The notes under the pieces are model-generated. The model did not search any database and was not told where the DNA came from. It was given only the letters and a program-made list of their open reading frames with translations. From positions 1 through 64,000 of the forward strand of contig NZ_BCPR01000023.1 of assembly GCF_016586165.1 (NCBI RefSeq): a stretch of 64,000 nucleotides of DNA, read 5' to 3'. Each line of letters opens with the position of its first letter. Positions within the stretch are counted from its first letter, which is position 1. This DNA is from Dyella sp. EPa41. GTDB taxonomy: Bacteria; Pseudomonadota; Gammaproteobacteria; Xanthomonadales; Rhodanobacteraceae. Shown here one piece after another: positions 17,513 to 24,528 of the stretch. Both the position numbers and the translations under genes were made by a program.

Positions 17513-17674
17513 ATCGTGGCCTGAGCGCCGCGGTGCGAGATGACGGCTTCCGCGGGGAAGTGCGTCGATGCGCGGGGCCACCAGCCCCGCTGCTCGACCG
17601 TCCGTGGAAGTGCATCTCTTCAGCCCTGCGCGCGGGAGCAGGCGGTTGATGACCACGCTTGGAGCGAAGTCGCC

Positions 17675-20164
17675 ATGCAACCTATCGATACCACCGGCCG
17701 CGAACGTGATGACGATCGTGCCGACGCCGCCGCTTTCACCGCCGATACCGCCGTGGCCGAGGCGCCCCGCACGGATACGCCGTTTGCGCTGACCCCGCCG
17801 CACAACCCCGGCCAGATGCGCGTGACCAAGCGCAACGGCCGCCAGGAAACGGTGGACGTGAACAAGATCGTCCGCGCCGTGACCCGCAGCAGCGAAGGCC
17901 TGCATGCGGTCGATCCGCTGCGCGTGGCCCTCAAGACCATCGGCGGCCTGTACGACGGCGCCACCACGCAGGAGCTGGACGAGCTGTCCATCCGCACCGC
18001 CGCCGCGCTCACCGCCGAAGAGCCCGAATACGGCCAGCTCGCCGCGCGCCTGCTGGGCGCGTACATCGACAAGGAAGTGAGCGGCCAGGAGATCCAGAGC
18101 TTCTCGCAGTCGATCGCGCGCGGCGCGGAGCTGGGCATCGTCAACGCGCGCCTGCGCGACTTCGTGGCGGCCAACGCGCGCAAGCTCAACGACGCGATCG
18201 ACCCGCTCGCCACGCGCCGCTTCGAGTACTTCGGCCTGCGCACAGTGTACGACCGTTACCTGCTGCGCCATCCGCAGCGGCGCCTGGTGATCGAGACGCC
18301 CCAGCACTTCTTCATGCGCATCGCCTGCGCACTGGGTGGCAGCGAGATCGGCGAGACGCTGGAGCTGTATCGCCTGCTGTCCTCGCTGGAATACATCGCC
18401 AGCTCGCCGACGCTGTTCAACTCGGGCACCGCGCACGAGCAGTTGAGCTCCTGCTTCCTGCTCGACTCGCCGGCCGATTCGCTGGAGTCGATCTACGAGA
18501 AGTACGGCGACGTGGCCAAGCTCAGCAAGTTCGCCGGCGGCATCGGCCTGGCCTACTCGCGCGTGCGTTCGCGCGGTTCGCTGATCAAGGGCACCAACGG
18601 GCATTCCAACGGCCTGGTGCCGTGGCTGAAGACGTTGGACGCCTCCGTCGCCGCGGTGAACCAGGGCGGCAAGCGCAAGGGCGCGGCCTGCGTATACCTG
18701 GAGCCATGGCACGGCGACATCGAGGAGTTCCTCGAGCTGCGCGACAACACCGGCGACGAAGCACGCCGCACGCACAACCTCAACCTCGCCAACTGGATTC
18801 CCGACGAATTCATGCGCCGCGTGGAGAGCGACGGCGAGTGGTCGCTGTTCGATCCCAAGGTGGTGCCGCACTTCGTCGACAGCTGGGGCGAGACGTTCGA
18901 TAAGGCGTACCGTGAAGCGGAAGCCGCCGGGCACGCCGTGAAGAAGGTGAAGGCGCGCGAGCTCTACGCGCGCATGCTGCGTACGCTGGCGCAGACCGGC
19001 AACGGCTGGATGACCTTCAAGGATCGCAGCAACGCCACCAGCAACCAGACGGCCAAGGCGGAAAACGTCATCCACCTGTCCAACCTGTGCACCGAGATCC
19101 TGGAAGTCACCAACGCCGGGGAAACGGCGGTGTGCAACCTGGGCTCGGTGAACCTGTCGCGCCACGTGGTGGACGGCCGCTTCGACTTCGACAAGCTCGC
19201 CGCCACGGTACGTACCGCGGTGCGCCAGCTCGATCGCGTGATCGATCTCAACTTCTATCCGATCCACACCGCCAAGGTCGCCAACACCAAGTGGCGTCCC
19301 GTGGGACTGGGCGTGATGGGCCTGCAGGACGTGTTCTTCAAGCTGCGCCTGCCGTTCGATTCGGCCGAGGCGCTGGCGCTGTCCACGCGCATCGCCGAGG
19401 AGATCTACTTCCACGCGCTGTCGCAGTCGAACGAGCTGGCTGCCGAGCACGGCCCGCATCCGGGCTTTGCCGAGAGCCGGGCCGCCAACGGCGAACTGCA
19501 GTTCGACTACTGGACGAACGCCCAGCCGAACGATCGCGCCCGCTGGGACGCGTTGCGCGACGCCATCAAGGCCAAGGGCCTGCGCAACTCGCTGCTGATC
19601 GCGATCGCGCCGACCGCCACCATCGCCTCCATCGCCGGTTGCTACGAATGCATCGAGCCGCAGGTGAGCAACCTGTTCAAGCGCGAGACGCTGTCCGGGG
19701 ACTTCCTGGTGGTGAACCGCTATCTCGTGGAAGAACTGAAGACGCTGGGCCTTTGGACACCTGAAGTCCGCGACGCGATCAAGCTGGCGGAAGGCTCGAT
19801 CCAGGGCATCACGGCCATTCCCGAGCGCCTGCGCAGCATCTACCGCACCGTGTGGGAACTGCCGCAGAAGGCCTTGATCGACCTGGGTGCCGCGCGTGGC
19901 GCATACATCGACCAGAGCCAGTCGCTGAACCTGTTCATGGAGAACCCGAACATCGGCCAGCTCAGTTCCATGTACATGTACGCGTGGAAGTCCGGCATCA
20001 AGACCACCTACTACCTGCGTTCGCGCCCCGCCACCAAGATCGCCAAGACCACGGTGTCCGCCGCGCCCGCCGCGAAACCGGCGCCGGTCGCCGACCAGGA
20101 ACAGGCTACCGCCGCGGTGTTCTGCTCGCTGGAGAATCCGGAATACTGCGAGGCCTGCCAGTAA
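17675..20164 (+). CDS. nrdA: Ribonucleoside-diphosphate reductase class Ia, alpha subunit
   Basis: An 829-residue catalytic subunit that reduces ribonucleotides to deoxyribonucleotides. An ATP-cone (about 48-140, starting MRVTKRNGRQETVDVNKIV) provides allosteric activity control. Active-site cysteines are seen at C260 (LSSCFLL), C472 (NLCTEI) and C487 (AVCNLGSVNLS). The radical-transfer tyrosine pair is in KTTYYLRS, and the C-terminal redox cysteines are in EYCEACQ. The start at 17675 follows GGAGCG; upstream in-frame codons belong to the leader. It forms an operon with a 75-residue gene and nrdB, and is expected to be turned down by B12 through its riboswitch. Confidence 0.95.
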   Translation: MQPIDTTGRERDDDRADAAAFTADTAVAEAPRTDTPFALTPPHNPGQMRVTKRNGRQETVDVNKIVRAVTRSSEGLHAVDPLRVALKTIGGLYDGATTQELDELSIRTAAALTAEEPEYGQLAARLLGAYIDKEVSGQEIQSFSQSIARGAELGIVNARLRDFVAANARKLNDAIDPLATRRFEYFGLRTVYDRYLLRHPQRRLVIETPQHFFMRIACALGGSEIGETLELYRLLSSLEYIASSPTLFNSGTAHEQLSSCFLLDSPADSLESIYEKYGDVAKLSKFAGGIGLAYSRVRSRGSLIKGTNGHSNGLVPWLKTLDASVAAVNQGGKRKGAACVYLEPWHGDIEEFLELRDNTGDEARRTHNLNLANWIPDEFMRRVESDGEWSLFDPKVVPHFVDSWGETFDKAYREAEAAGHAVKKVKARELYARMLRTLAQTGNGWMTFKDRSNATSNQTAKAENVIHLSNLCTEILEVTNAGETAVCNLGSVNLSRHVVDGRFDFDKLAATVRTAVRQLDRVIDLNFYPIHTAKVANTKWRPVGLGVMGLQDVFFKLRLPFDSAEALALSTRIAEEIYFHALSQSNELAAEHGPHPGFAESRAANGELQFDYWTNAQPNDRARWDALRDAIKAKGLRNSLLIAIAPTATIASIAGCYECIEPQVSNLFKRETLSGDFLVVNRYLVEELKTLGLWTPEVRDAIKLAEGSIQGITAIPERLRSIYRTVWELPQKALIDLGAARGAYIDQSQSLNLFMENPNIGQLSSMYMYAWKSGIKTTYYLRSRPATKIAKTTVSAAPAAKPAPVADQEQATAAVFCSLENPEYCEACQ

Positions 20165-20174
20165 CCGTCATGCC

Positions 20175-20402
20175 ATGAAGCGCTACCGCAACCGCAGCGG
20201 GAAATCCGGCGTCGCCAGCTACGAGGTTGGCGACGGCTTCATCCGGGTGCGCTTCGTGAATGACGGCACTTACGAATACACCGACGCCAGGACCGGTCGC
20301 ATGCACGTGCGCAACATGCAGCAGCTCGCTGCGGCCGGCCTTGGCCTTTCCACCTACATCAGTCGCTTCGTGCGCGACCGCTACGCACGCAAGCTCGATT
20401 GA
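20175..20402 (+). CDS. Small KTSC-like protein within the nrd operon
   Basis: A 75-residue basic protein. GVASYEVGDGFIRVRFVNDG then YEYTD, and the C-terminal STYISRFVRDRYARK, resemble the KTSC domain, a small fold of unknown role. It begins 10 bases after nrdA and ends about 30 bases before nrdB, so it must be co-transcribed with them. KTSC proteins are often linked to RNA- or nucleotide-related enzymes, but no function in nucleotide reduction is known. The family match is by pattern only. Confidence 0.7.
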   Translation: MKRYRNRSGKSGVASYEVGDGFIRVRFVNDGTYEYTDARTGRMHVRNMQQLAAAGLGLSTYISRFVRDRYARKLD

Positions 20403-20431
20403 GCGCCGCTGGCGTCACCAAGGAACTGTCC

Positions 20432-21436
20432 ATGTCCCACCTCCTCGATCCCGGTTTCGAACTCACCTTGCGCCCGATGCGCTACCCCGAGTTCTACGAG
20501 ATGTACCGCAACGCCATCAAGAACACCTGGACCGTGGACGAGGTGGACTTCTCGCTGGACGTCACCGACCTGCGCTCGAAGATGAGCGAGGCCGACCGCC
20601 ACCTGATCCACCGCCTGGTCGCGTTTTTCGCCACCGGCGACACCATCGTGGCGAACAACCTGGTGCTCAACCTGTACCAGCACATCAACGCGCCCGAGGC
20701 GCGCATGTACCTGTCGCGCCAGCTGTACGAGGAAGCGCTGCACGTGCAGTTCTACCTCACCCTGCTGGACACCTATATCCCCGACCCGGTCGAGCGCAAC
20801 AAGGCGTTCGCGGCGATCGAGAACATTCCTTCGATCCGCCAGAAGGGCGAGTTCTGCTTCAAGTGGATCGATTCCCTGCAGAACCTGAAGAAGCTGGAAA
20901 CGCGCGAGCACCGCCGCCAGTTCCTGCTCAACCTGATCTGCTTCGCCGCCTGCATCGAAGGCCTGTTCTTTTTCGCCGCCTTCGCGTACGTGTACTTCCT
21001 GCGCTCGCGCGGCCTGTTGCACGGCCTCGCCTCGGGCACCAACTGGGTGTTCCGCGACGAGAGCTGCCACATGGCGTTCGCCTTCGACGTGGTGCGCACC
21101 GTGCGTGCGGAAGAGCCCGACCTGTTCGACGAAGACATGCGCGCGCAGATCGAGCAGATGCTGGAAGAAGCCATCGCCTGCGAAACGCAGTTCGCCGAAG
21201 ACGTGCTCTCCGGCGGCGTGGCGGGCCTGTCGGTGAAGGACATGCGCCAGTACCTGGAATACTGCGCCGACCAGCGCCTGGCCCAGCTCGACCTGCCCAG
21301 GAAGTACGGTGCGAAGAACCCGTTCGACTTCATGGACCTGCAGGACGTGCAGGAAGTGACCAACTTCTTCGAGCGCCGCGTCTCCGCCTACCAGGTCGGC
21401 GTGCAGGGCGAGGTCGCGTTCGACATGGCGTTCTGA
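20432..21436 (+). CDS. nrdB: Ribonucleoside-diphosphate reductase class Ia, beta subunit
   Basis: A 334-residue di-iron radical subunit. Iron ligands and the radical tyrosine are recognisable: Asp70 in ATGDTIV, Glu101 and His104 with Tyr108 in EALHVQFY (same spacing as Glu115/His118/Tyr122 of E. coli), a glutamate in ACIEGLFFF, and Glu/His in RDESCHMAF. The radical tyrosine makes this an oxygen-dependent, B12-independent enzyme. The ATG at 20432 has an AAGGAA site; a TTG 33 bases earlier overlaps the preceding gene and is less likely. A strong hairpin follows the stop. Confidence 0.95.
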   Translation: MSHLLDPGFELTLRPMRYPEFYEMYRNAIKNTWTVDEVDFSLDVTDLRSKMSEADRHLIHRLVAFFATGDTIVANNLVLNLYQHINAPEARMYLSRQLYEEALHVQFYLTLLDTYIPDPVERNKAFAAIENIPSIRQKGEFCFKWIDSLQNLKKLETREHRRQFLLNLICFAACIEGLFFFAAFAYVYFLRSRGLLHGLASGTNWVFRDESCHMAFAFDVVRTVRAEEPDLFDEDMRAQIEQMLEEAIACETQFAEDVLSGGVAGLSVKDMRQYLEYCADQRLAQLDLPRKYGAKNPFDFMDLQDVQEVTNFFERRVSAYQVGVQGEVAFDMAF

Positions 21437-21442
21437 CCATGC

Positions 21443-21473
21443 GGCGCCACGCGCGGTGGAAGCGCGTGGCGCC
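21443..21473. terminator. Bidirectional hairpin between nrdB and hemerythrin gene
   Basis: A perfect 12-bp stem, GGCGCCACGCGC (21443-21454) with GCGCGTGGCGCC (21462-21473), encloses a 7-base loop between two convergent genes. There is no long T-run on either side, so termination strength is inferred from stem stability and position. Confidence 0.6.
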
Positions 21474-21479
21474 CAGGCT

Positions 21480-21950
21480 TCATTTCCCTGCGCCGAAGAA
21501 GCGCCGCAACGCCGTGGCCAGCCAGCTGCCCTCGCTGGTATCGCCGGTCAGCTTGAGGATGTTGCGCTTCACCGAGTCCACGTAGGCCCAGTCATCGTCG
21601 CGAATGTGCTGGAACAGCCAGCCCAGCAGCATGGCCCGCAGTTCCTCGCTGATGTCCTCGCCGGACCGGAAGCGCCGGCGATAGTCCTCGATGCGCCCGG
21701 CATACACCTGGTGCACACGCTTGTGGGCGTCGGTGAACTCGTAACCGGCGTCCTCCATCAGCGCTTCCTCGAAGGTGAAGTGCGACAAGGTGTAGTCCAG
21801 CAGGCCCTCGAGCACGCCGCCGATCGCGGTCTGGTCGCCACGTGCCTGCGCCTCGCACACGGCATTGGCCATGTCGACCATGCGCCGGTGCTGATGGTCG
21901 ATGACCTCGATGCCGGTATCGAGATCGTCCTGCCATTCGATCCTGCTCAT
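21480..21950 (-). CDS. Bacteriohemerythrin, copy 1
   Basis: A 156-residue oxygen-binding di-iron four-helix protein. Ligand motifs are IEVIDHQHRRM, YTLSHFTFEEALM, HKRVHQVY and LFQHIRDDDW, together giving the five histidines and two acidic ligands of the family. The C-terminal 25 residues (SWLATALRRFFGAGK) are an extra amphipathic tail. It is a close paralogue of the gene at 22097-22567. Roles proposed for the family are oxygen delivery or storage in microaerobic conditions. An FNR-like box lies about 66 bases upstream of the start. Confidence 0.92.
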   Translation of the reverse strand: MSRIEWQDDLDTGIEVIDHQHRRMVDMANAVCEAQARGDQTAIGGVLEGLLDYTLSHFTFEEALMEDAGYEFTDAHKRVHQVYAGRIEDYRRRFRSGEDISEELRAMLLGWLFQHIRDDDWAYVDSVKRNILKLTGDTSEGSWLATALRRFFGAGK

Positions 21951-22009
21951 TTCCCTTACCCCTGTCTCCCTTTCGCCGACAGAGGTTGCCGATAGTTTCC
22001 TACATAGCT

Positions 22010-22023
22010 TTGATGTAGGTCAG
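22010..22023. promoter_or_regulatory. FNR/Anr-like box upstream of hemerythrin copy 1
   Basis: TTGAT-GTAG-GTCAG matches TTGATnnnnATCAA at 8 of 10 defined positions and is centred about 66 bases before the ATG at 21950. The paralogous gene has a better site at the same distance, which raises confidence. Confidence 0.5.
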
Positions 22024-22096
22024 GAACCGTGCGCCGAGCTCGCAAAACCGCGACGGAAACGCCGAGGGCGGCCCGGCGCACCGGACCGCCGGGTGA

Positions 22097-22567
22097 TCAA
22101 TGGGCGGTACCGAACAGGCGCCGCAAGGACCTTACCAGCCAGCCGTCCTCGTGTTCGTCCTTGCCGACCTCGTGCATGTGGCGGCGCACCGAATCGACGA
22201 TGGCCTTGTCGTCGTTGCGGATGTGGTTGAACAGCCAGTGCGACAGCGTGTGCAGCAGTTCGTTGCCGATGTCCTCGCCGGCGCGGAAGCGCATCTGGTA
22301 CTCCGCGACGCGCTTGACGAATACCTCGTGCACGCGCTTGTGCGCCCGCGTGAACTCGTAGCCGGCGTCCTCCATCAGCGACTCTTCGAAGGTGAAGTGC
22401 GACAGCGTGTAATCGACCAGCCCGTCGAGGATGTCGTTGAGCTCCTCGCGGTCGTGATGGTCCATGGCGTCGTGGAGATGGTTGATCATCTCCACGATGC
22501 GCTTGTGTTGATTGTCGATGACCTTGATGCCGGTGTTCAGATCATCTTGCCAGACCATATAGGGCAT
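22097..22567 (-). CDS. Bacteriohemerythrin, copy 2
   Basis: A 156-residue paralogue of the adjacent gene, with IKVIDNQHKRIVEMINHLHD, YTLSHFTFEESLM, HKRVHEVF and LFNHIRNDDK supplying the iron ligands. Most core residues, the length and the C-terminal tail (GWLVRSLRRLFGTAH) agree with copy 1, so the pair arose by tandem duplication. The 146-base gap and separate upstream boxes suggest each has its own promoter. Oxygen binding in the cytoplasm is expected. Confidence 0.92.
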   Translation of the reverse strand: MPYMVWQDDLNTGIKVIDNQHKRIVEMINHLHDAMDHHDREELNDILDGLVDYTLSHFTFEESLMEDAGYEFTRAHKRVHEVFVKRVAEYQMRFRAGEDIGNELLHTLSHWLFNHIRNDDKAIVDSVRRHMHEVGKDEHEDGWLVRSLRRLFGTAH

Positions 22568-22626
22568 ATCGCACCCTCCGTTGCGCGGTGGTCCGGCTAT
22601 TGGCGTGTATTTTTTTCGTCAGCGGC

Positions 22627-22640
22627 TTGACCTCTATCAA
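22627..22640. promoter_or_regulatory. FNR/Anr-like box upstream of hemerythrin copy 2
   Basis: TTGAC-CTCT-ATCAA matches TTGATnnnnATCAA at 9 of 10 defined positions and is centred about 66 bases upstream of the ATG at 22567. The spacing equals that of the box before copy 1. Confidence 0.6.
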
Positions 22641-22717
22641 TCAACCCAGCCCACGACTTGCGATAGCGACACTACGCCGCACGAAGGCGCCAGCCATCGG
22701 CATGGCTGGCGCCTGGC

Positions 22718-23584
22718 TCATTTGGCGCCATCGGTCGCGTCGATGCGAAGGAAGGGCAGCGCGCCGCCGCTGTAGGTCGGCAGGCGCCCGTCCCATTTCT
22801 CGATGGCCGACATCTGCACCACGTGCGGGTTCTGGCGCAGCGCCTCGCCCTTCAACGCGATGGCTTTCGCTTCGGCCTCCGCGATGGTGATGCGTGCCTG
22901 GGCCTGGCCTTGCGCTTCGGCCTCCACCTTCTGCGCCTCGGCCTGGGCCTGCGCCACTTCGTTCCGGCGTTGCTCGGCCATCTGGGTGGCCTGGATCTTC
23001 GCGTTGATCGACTGCACCACGTTCTCGGGCAGGCGCAGCTCGCCGATCCAGTAGATCTTTTCCACCACGATGCCGACCGGGCCGACTTCGTCGCTCACGT
23101 CGTGCTGCACGGCGTCGATGAGGTTGGCCTTGCCCTTGCCGTACACCGACTCGATGTCCAGGCTGGCCGCCTCCTTGACCAGCGCGTCGCGTACCATGTT
23201 GCGCAGGTACACGTCGGTGATCTCGTCGATGCCCTTGCGGTACTTCTGGAAAATCAGCGTCACCTTGCCCGGATCGATGTGATAGGTGATGCCCACGTCC
23301 GCATTCACGGTGAGGCCCTGCGACGTCTGGAAGCTGATGGATTCGTCCGTCGGGCGTCCTTCCGTCGGCGAACGCGTGAAGGTGTACGTCTGGGTGAAGG
23401 TCGGGAAGGTGTACATCTCGTAGCCCCAGCCCACCCAGTAGCGGCCTGGCGGCAGTTCCTGCAGCGCGCCCTTGCCGTCGCCGTACATCTGGAACTTCAC
23501 GCCGACGTTGCCCGCCGGCACCTTGGAACAGGCCGCCAGCAACAGCGCCGAAAGCGAAAGGGACAACTTCACTACGCGTTTCAT
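22718..23584 (-). CDS. SPFH/prohibitin-family lipoprotein
   Basis: A 288-residue protein with a lipoprotein signal (LSALLLAACSK, lipobox LAAC). An SPFH/Band 7 domain occupies about residues 20-190 (FPTFTQTYTFTRSPTEGRP, ISFQTSQGLTVNADVGITY, RNMVRDALVKEAASLD). It is followed by a charged Ala/Glu-rich coiled coil (AEQRRNEVAQAQAEAQKVEA) and a short tail. Most SPFH proteins have an N-terminal membrane helix; a lipid anchor is a variant. They form membrane-linked oligomers. The ATG at 23584 has AAGGA nine bases upstream; an ATG nine bases earlier touches that site. It follows a small membrane gene by 5 bases. Confidence 0.85.
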   Translation of the reverse strand: MKRVVKLSLSLSALLLAACSKVPAGNVGVKFQMYGDGKGALQELPPGRYWVGWGYEMYTFPTFTQTYTFTRSPTEGRPTDESISFQTSQGLTVNADVGITYHIDPGKVTLIFQKYRKGIDEITDVYLRNMVRDALVKEAASLDIESVYGKGKANLIDAVQHDVSDEVGPVGIVVEKIYWIGELRLPENVVQSINAKIQATQMAEQRRNEVAQAQAEAQKVEAEAQGQAQARITIAEAEAKAIALKGEALRQNPHVVQMSAIEKWDGRLPTYSGGALPFLRIDATDGAK

Positions 23585-23589
23585 GGAGA

Positions 23590-23787
23590 TCATTCCTTGT
23601 GGGTGAATCCGCGGCGCAGGAGCGCGATGCCCCAGGCCACCAGCAACGCCAGAAGCACCAGGCCCAACAGCACGGCGGTCGTGCTGGCGGCCGAGATGAG
23701 TTCCGGACCGATAAAACCGACGTACAGCAGCAGGCAGGCGACGAACGGCCACGGCCGATGCGCCAGCCGGTTGACAAGCGTCTTCAT
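23590..23787 (-). CDS. Small two-helix membrane protein
   Basis: A 65-residue protein with two membrane helices (WPFVACLLLYVGFIGPELI and TAVLLGLVLLALLVAWGIAL) and a basic C-terminal end (RRGFTHKE). The start at 23787 follows GAGGAAACC. It is directly upstream of the SPFH lipoprotein gene with a 5-base gap, so the two are an operon and may act together at the membrane. No family was recognised. Confidence 0.75.
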   Translation of the reverse strand: MKTLVNRLAHRPWPFVACLLLYVGFIGPELISAASTTAVLLGLVLLALLVAWGIALLRRGFTHKE

Positions 23788-24080
23788 GGTTTCCTCGTGG
23801 GTTGGATCAACGGCGAATGCCGATTTGGACGTCCAGACGGCCGGGTGCGGCGCGGCGGTATGCGCCGACGTCAAAGCCGTGGGAGTGTCGTGGGGGTGCG
23901 CTAACCCGCTGGCGAAAGCGAGGGCCGTGCGGGGCCGGACGGTTCAGCGATGACGCAGGATAGGGTCTTCATAAGCGCACTCCGATGCGCGCTGCTGGAT
24001 GAGGACGGCGCGCACTCTACTCCGTTTATTGTGCAATGCAACAAGCCAGGCGGCGATCTTGAAATGCCCAACGGCCTATT

Positions 24081-24096
24081 GACTACATCTGTAGTC
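24081..24096. promoter_or_regulatory. BlaI/MecI-type operator 1
   Basis: GACTACATCTGTAGTC has perfect 7-bp arms around a central TC and contains the TACAnnTGTA core recognised by BlaI/MecI repressors. It overlaps a TTGACT (24079-24084) that can serve as -35 element, so binding would block initiation of the downstream blaI-like gene. Confidence 0.85.
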
Positions 24097-24108
24097 AAGG
24101 CGTAGCGT

Positions 24109-24124
24109 GACTACAGATGTAGTC
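24109..24124. promoter_or_regulatory. BlaI/MecI-type operator 2
   Basis: GACTACAGATGTAGTC is the exact reverse complement of operator 1 and again contains the TACAnnTGTA core. It begins 28 bases after operator 1 and ends 16 bases before the regulator's ATG, a layout like the paired operators of bla and mec systems. Confidence 0.85.
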
Positions 24125-24140
24125 ACCAAGGATCGTGCAC

Positions 24141-24527
24141 ATGGGCAAGGCCACCATCGGCGACCAGGAGCTGGCGCTCCTGCAGTACATCGCCGAACAC
24201 AGCAATGCATCGGTCGGCGAAGTCGCCGCCGGCTATGGCGAGCCACGCGGGCTGGCGCGTTCAACCGTGCTGACCATGATGGAGCGCCTGCGCGGCAAGG
24301 CTTACCTGCGCCGCCGCCAGGTGCAGGGCGTGTATCGCTACAGCCCCGCCACCGGCCCGGGCGAAGTGATGCGCAGCGCCGTCGGCCAGTTCGTCGAGAA
24401 AACCCTCAGTGGTTCGGTGTCGCCCTTCGTGGCGTGGATGTCCGAGCGCGGCCAGGTGAGCGATTCGGAACTGGCCGAACTGGAAGCCCTCGTGGTCCAG
24501 CTGCAGACGCGGCGCAAGGAGACCTGA
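24141..24527 (+). CDS. BlaI/MecI/CopY family repressor
   Basis: A 128-residue winged-helix repressor. The N-terminal domain (about 1-75) reads ELALLQYIAEHSNASVGEVA, STVLTMMERLRGKAYLRRR, QGVYRYSPA. The C-terminal helices (VEKTLSGSVSPFVAWMSERG) serve dimerisation and, in relatives, contain the cleavage site used by BlaR1. The ATG at 24141 has an AAGGAT site 8 bases upstream; a GTG at 24135 is also in frame. It is followed after one base by a BlaR1-like peptidase gene, and two operators lie before it, so autoregulation is expected. Confidence 0.93.
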   Translation: MGKATIGDQELALLQYIAEHSNASVGEVAAGYGEPRGLARSTVLTMMERLRGKAYLRRRQVQGVYRYSPATGPGEVMRSAVGQFVEKTLSGSVSPFVAWMSERGQVSDSELAELEALVVQLQTRRKET

Positions 24528-24528
24528 C

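Larger units (their letters stand above)
17086..17674. other. Regulatory leader region of the nrd operon
   Basis: These 589 bases hold no gene. From left to right they contain the promoter side of the divergent antiporter gene, candidate DnaA boxes, a sigma-70-type promoter overlapped by a NrdR-like box, an adenosylcobalamin riboswitch, and about 160 bases between the riboswitch and nrdA. That last stretch is where an expression platform would lie; it is GC-rich and no clean terminator with a T-run was identified. Confidence 0.75.
23788..24140. other. Divergent promoter region between SPFH pair and blaI-like gene
   Basis: These 353 bases contain no convincing gene. The left half faces the small membrane protein gene. 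An AT-richer stretch near 24020-24045 may hold its promoter. The right end contains the two BlaI-type operators and the promoter of the regulator-peptidase pair. Confidence 0.6.

Noticed and set aside
20399-20431. Earlier TTG start for nrdB
   Set aside because: It overlaps the end of the preceding gene and lacks a ribosome site; the ATG at 20432 has AAGGAA and matches the family N-terminus.
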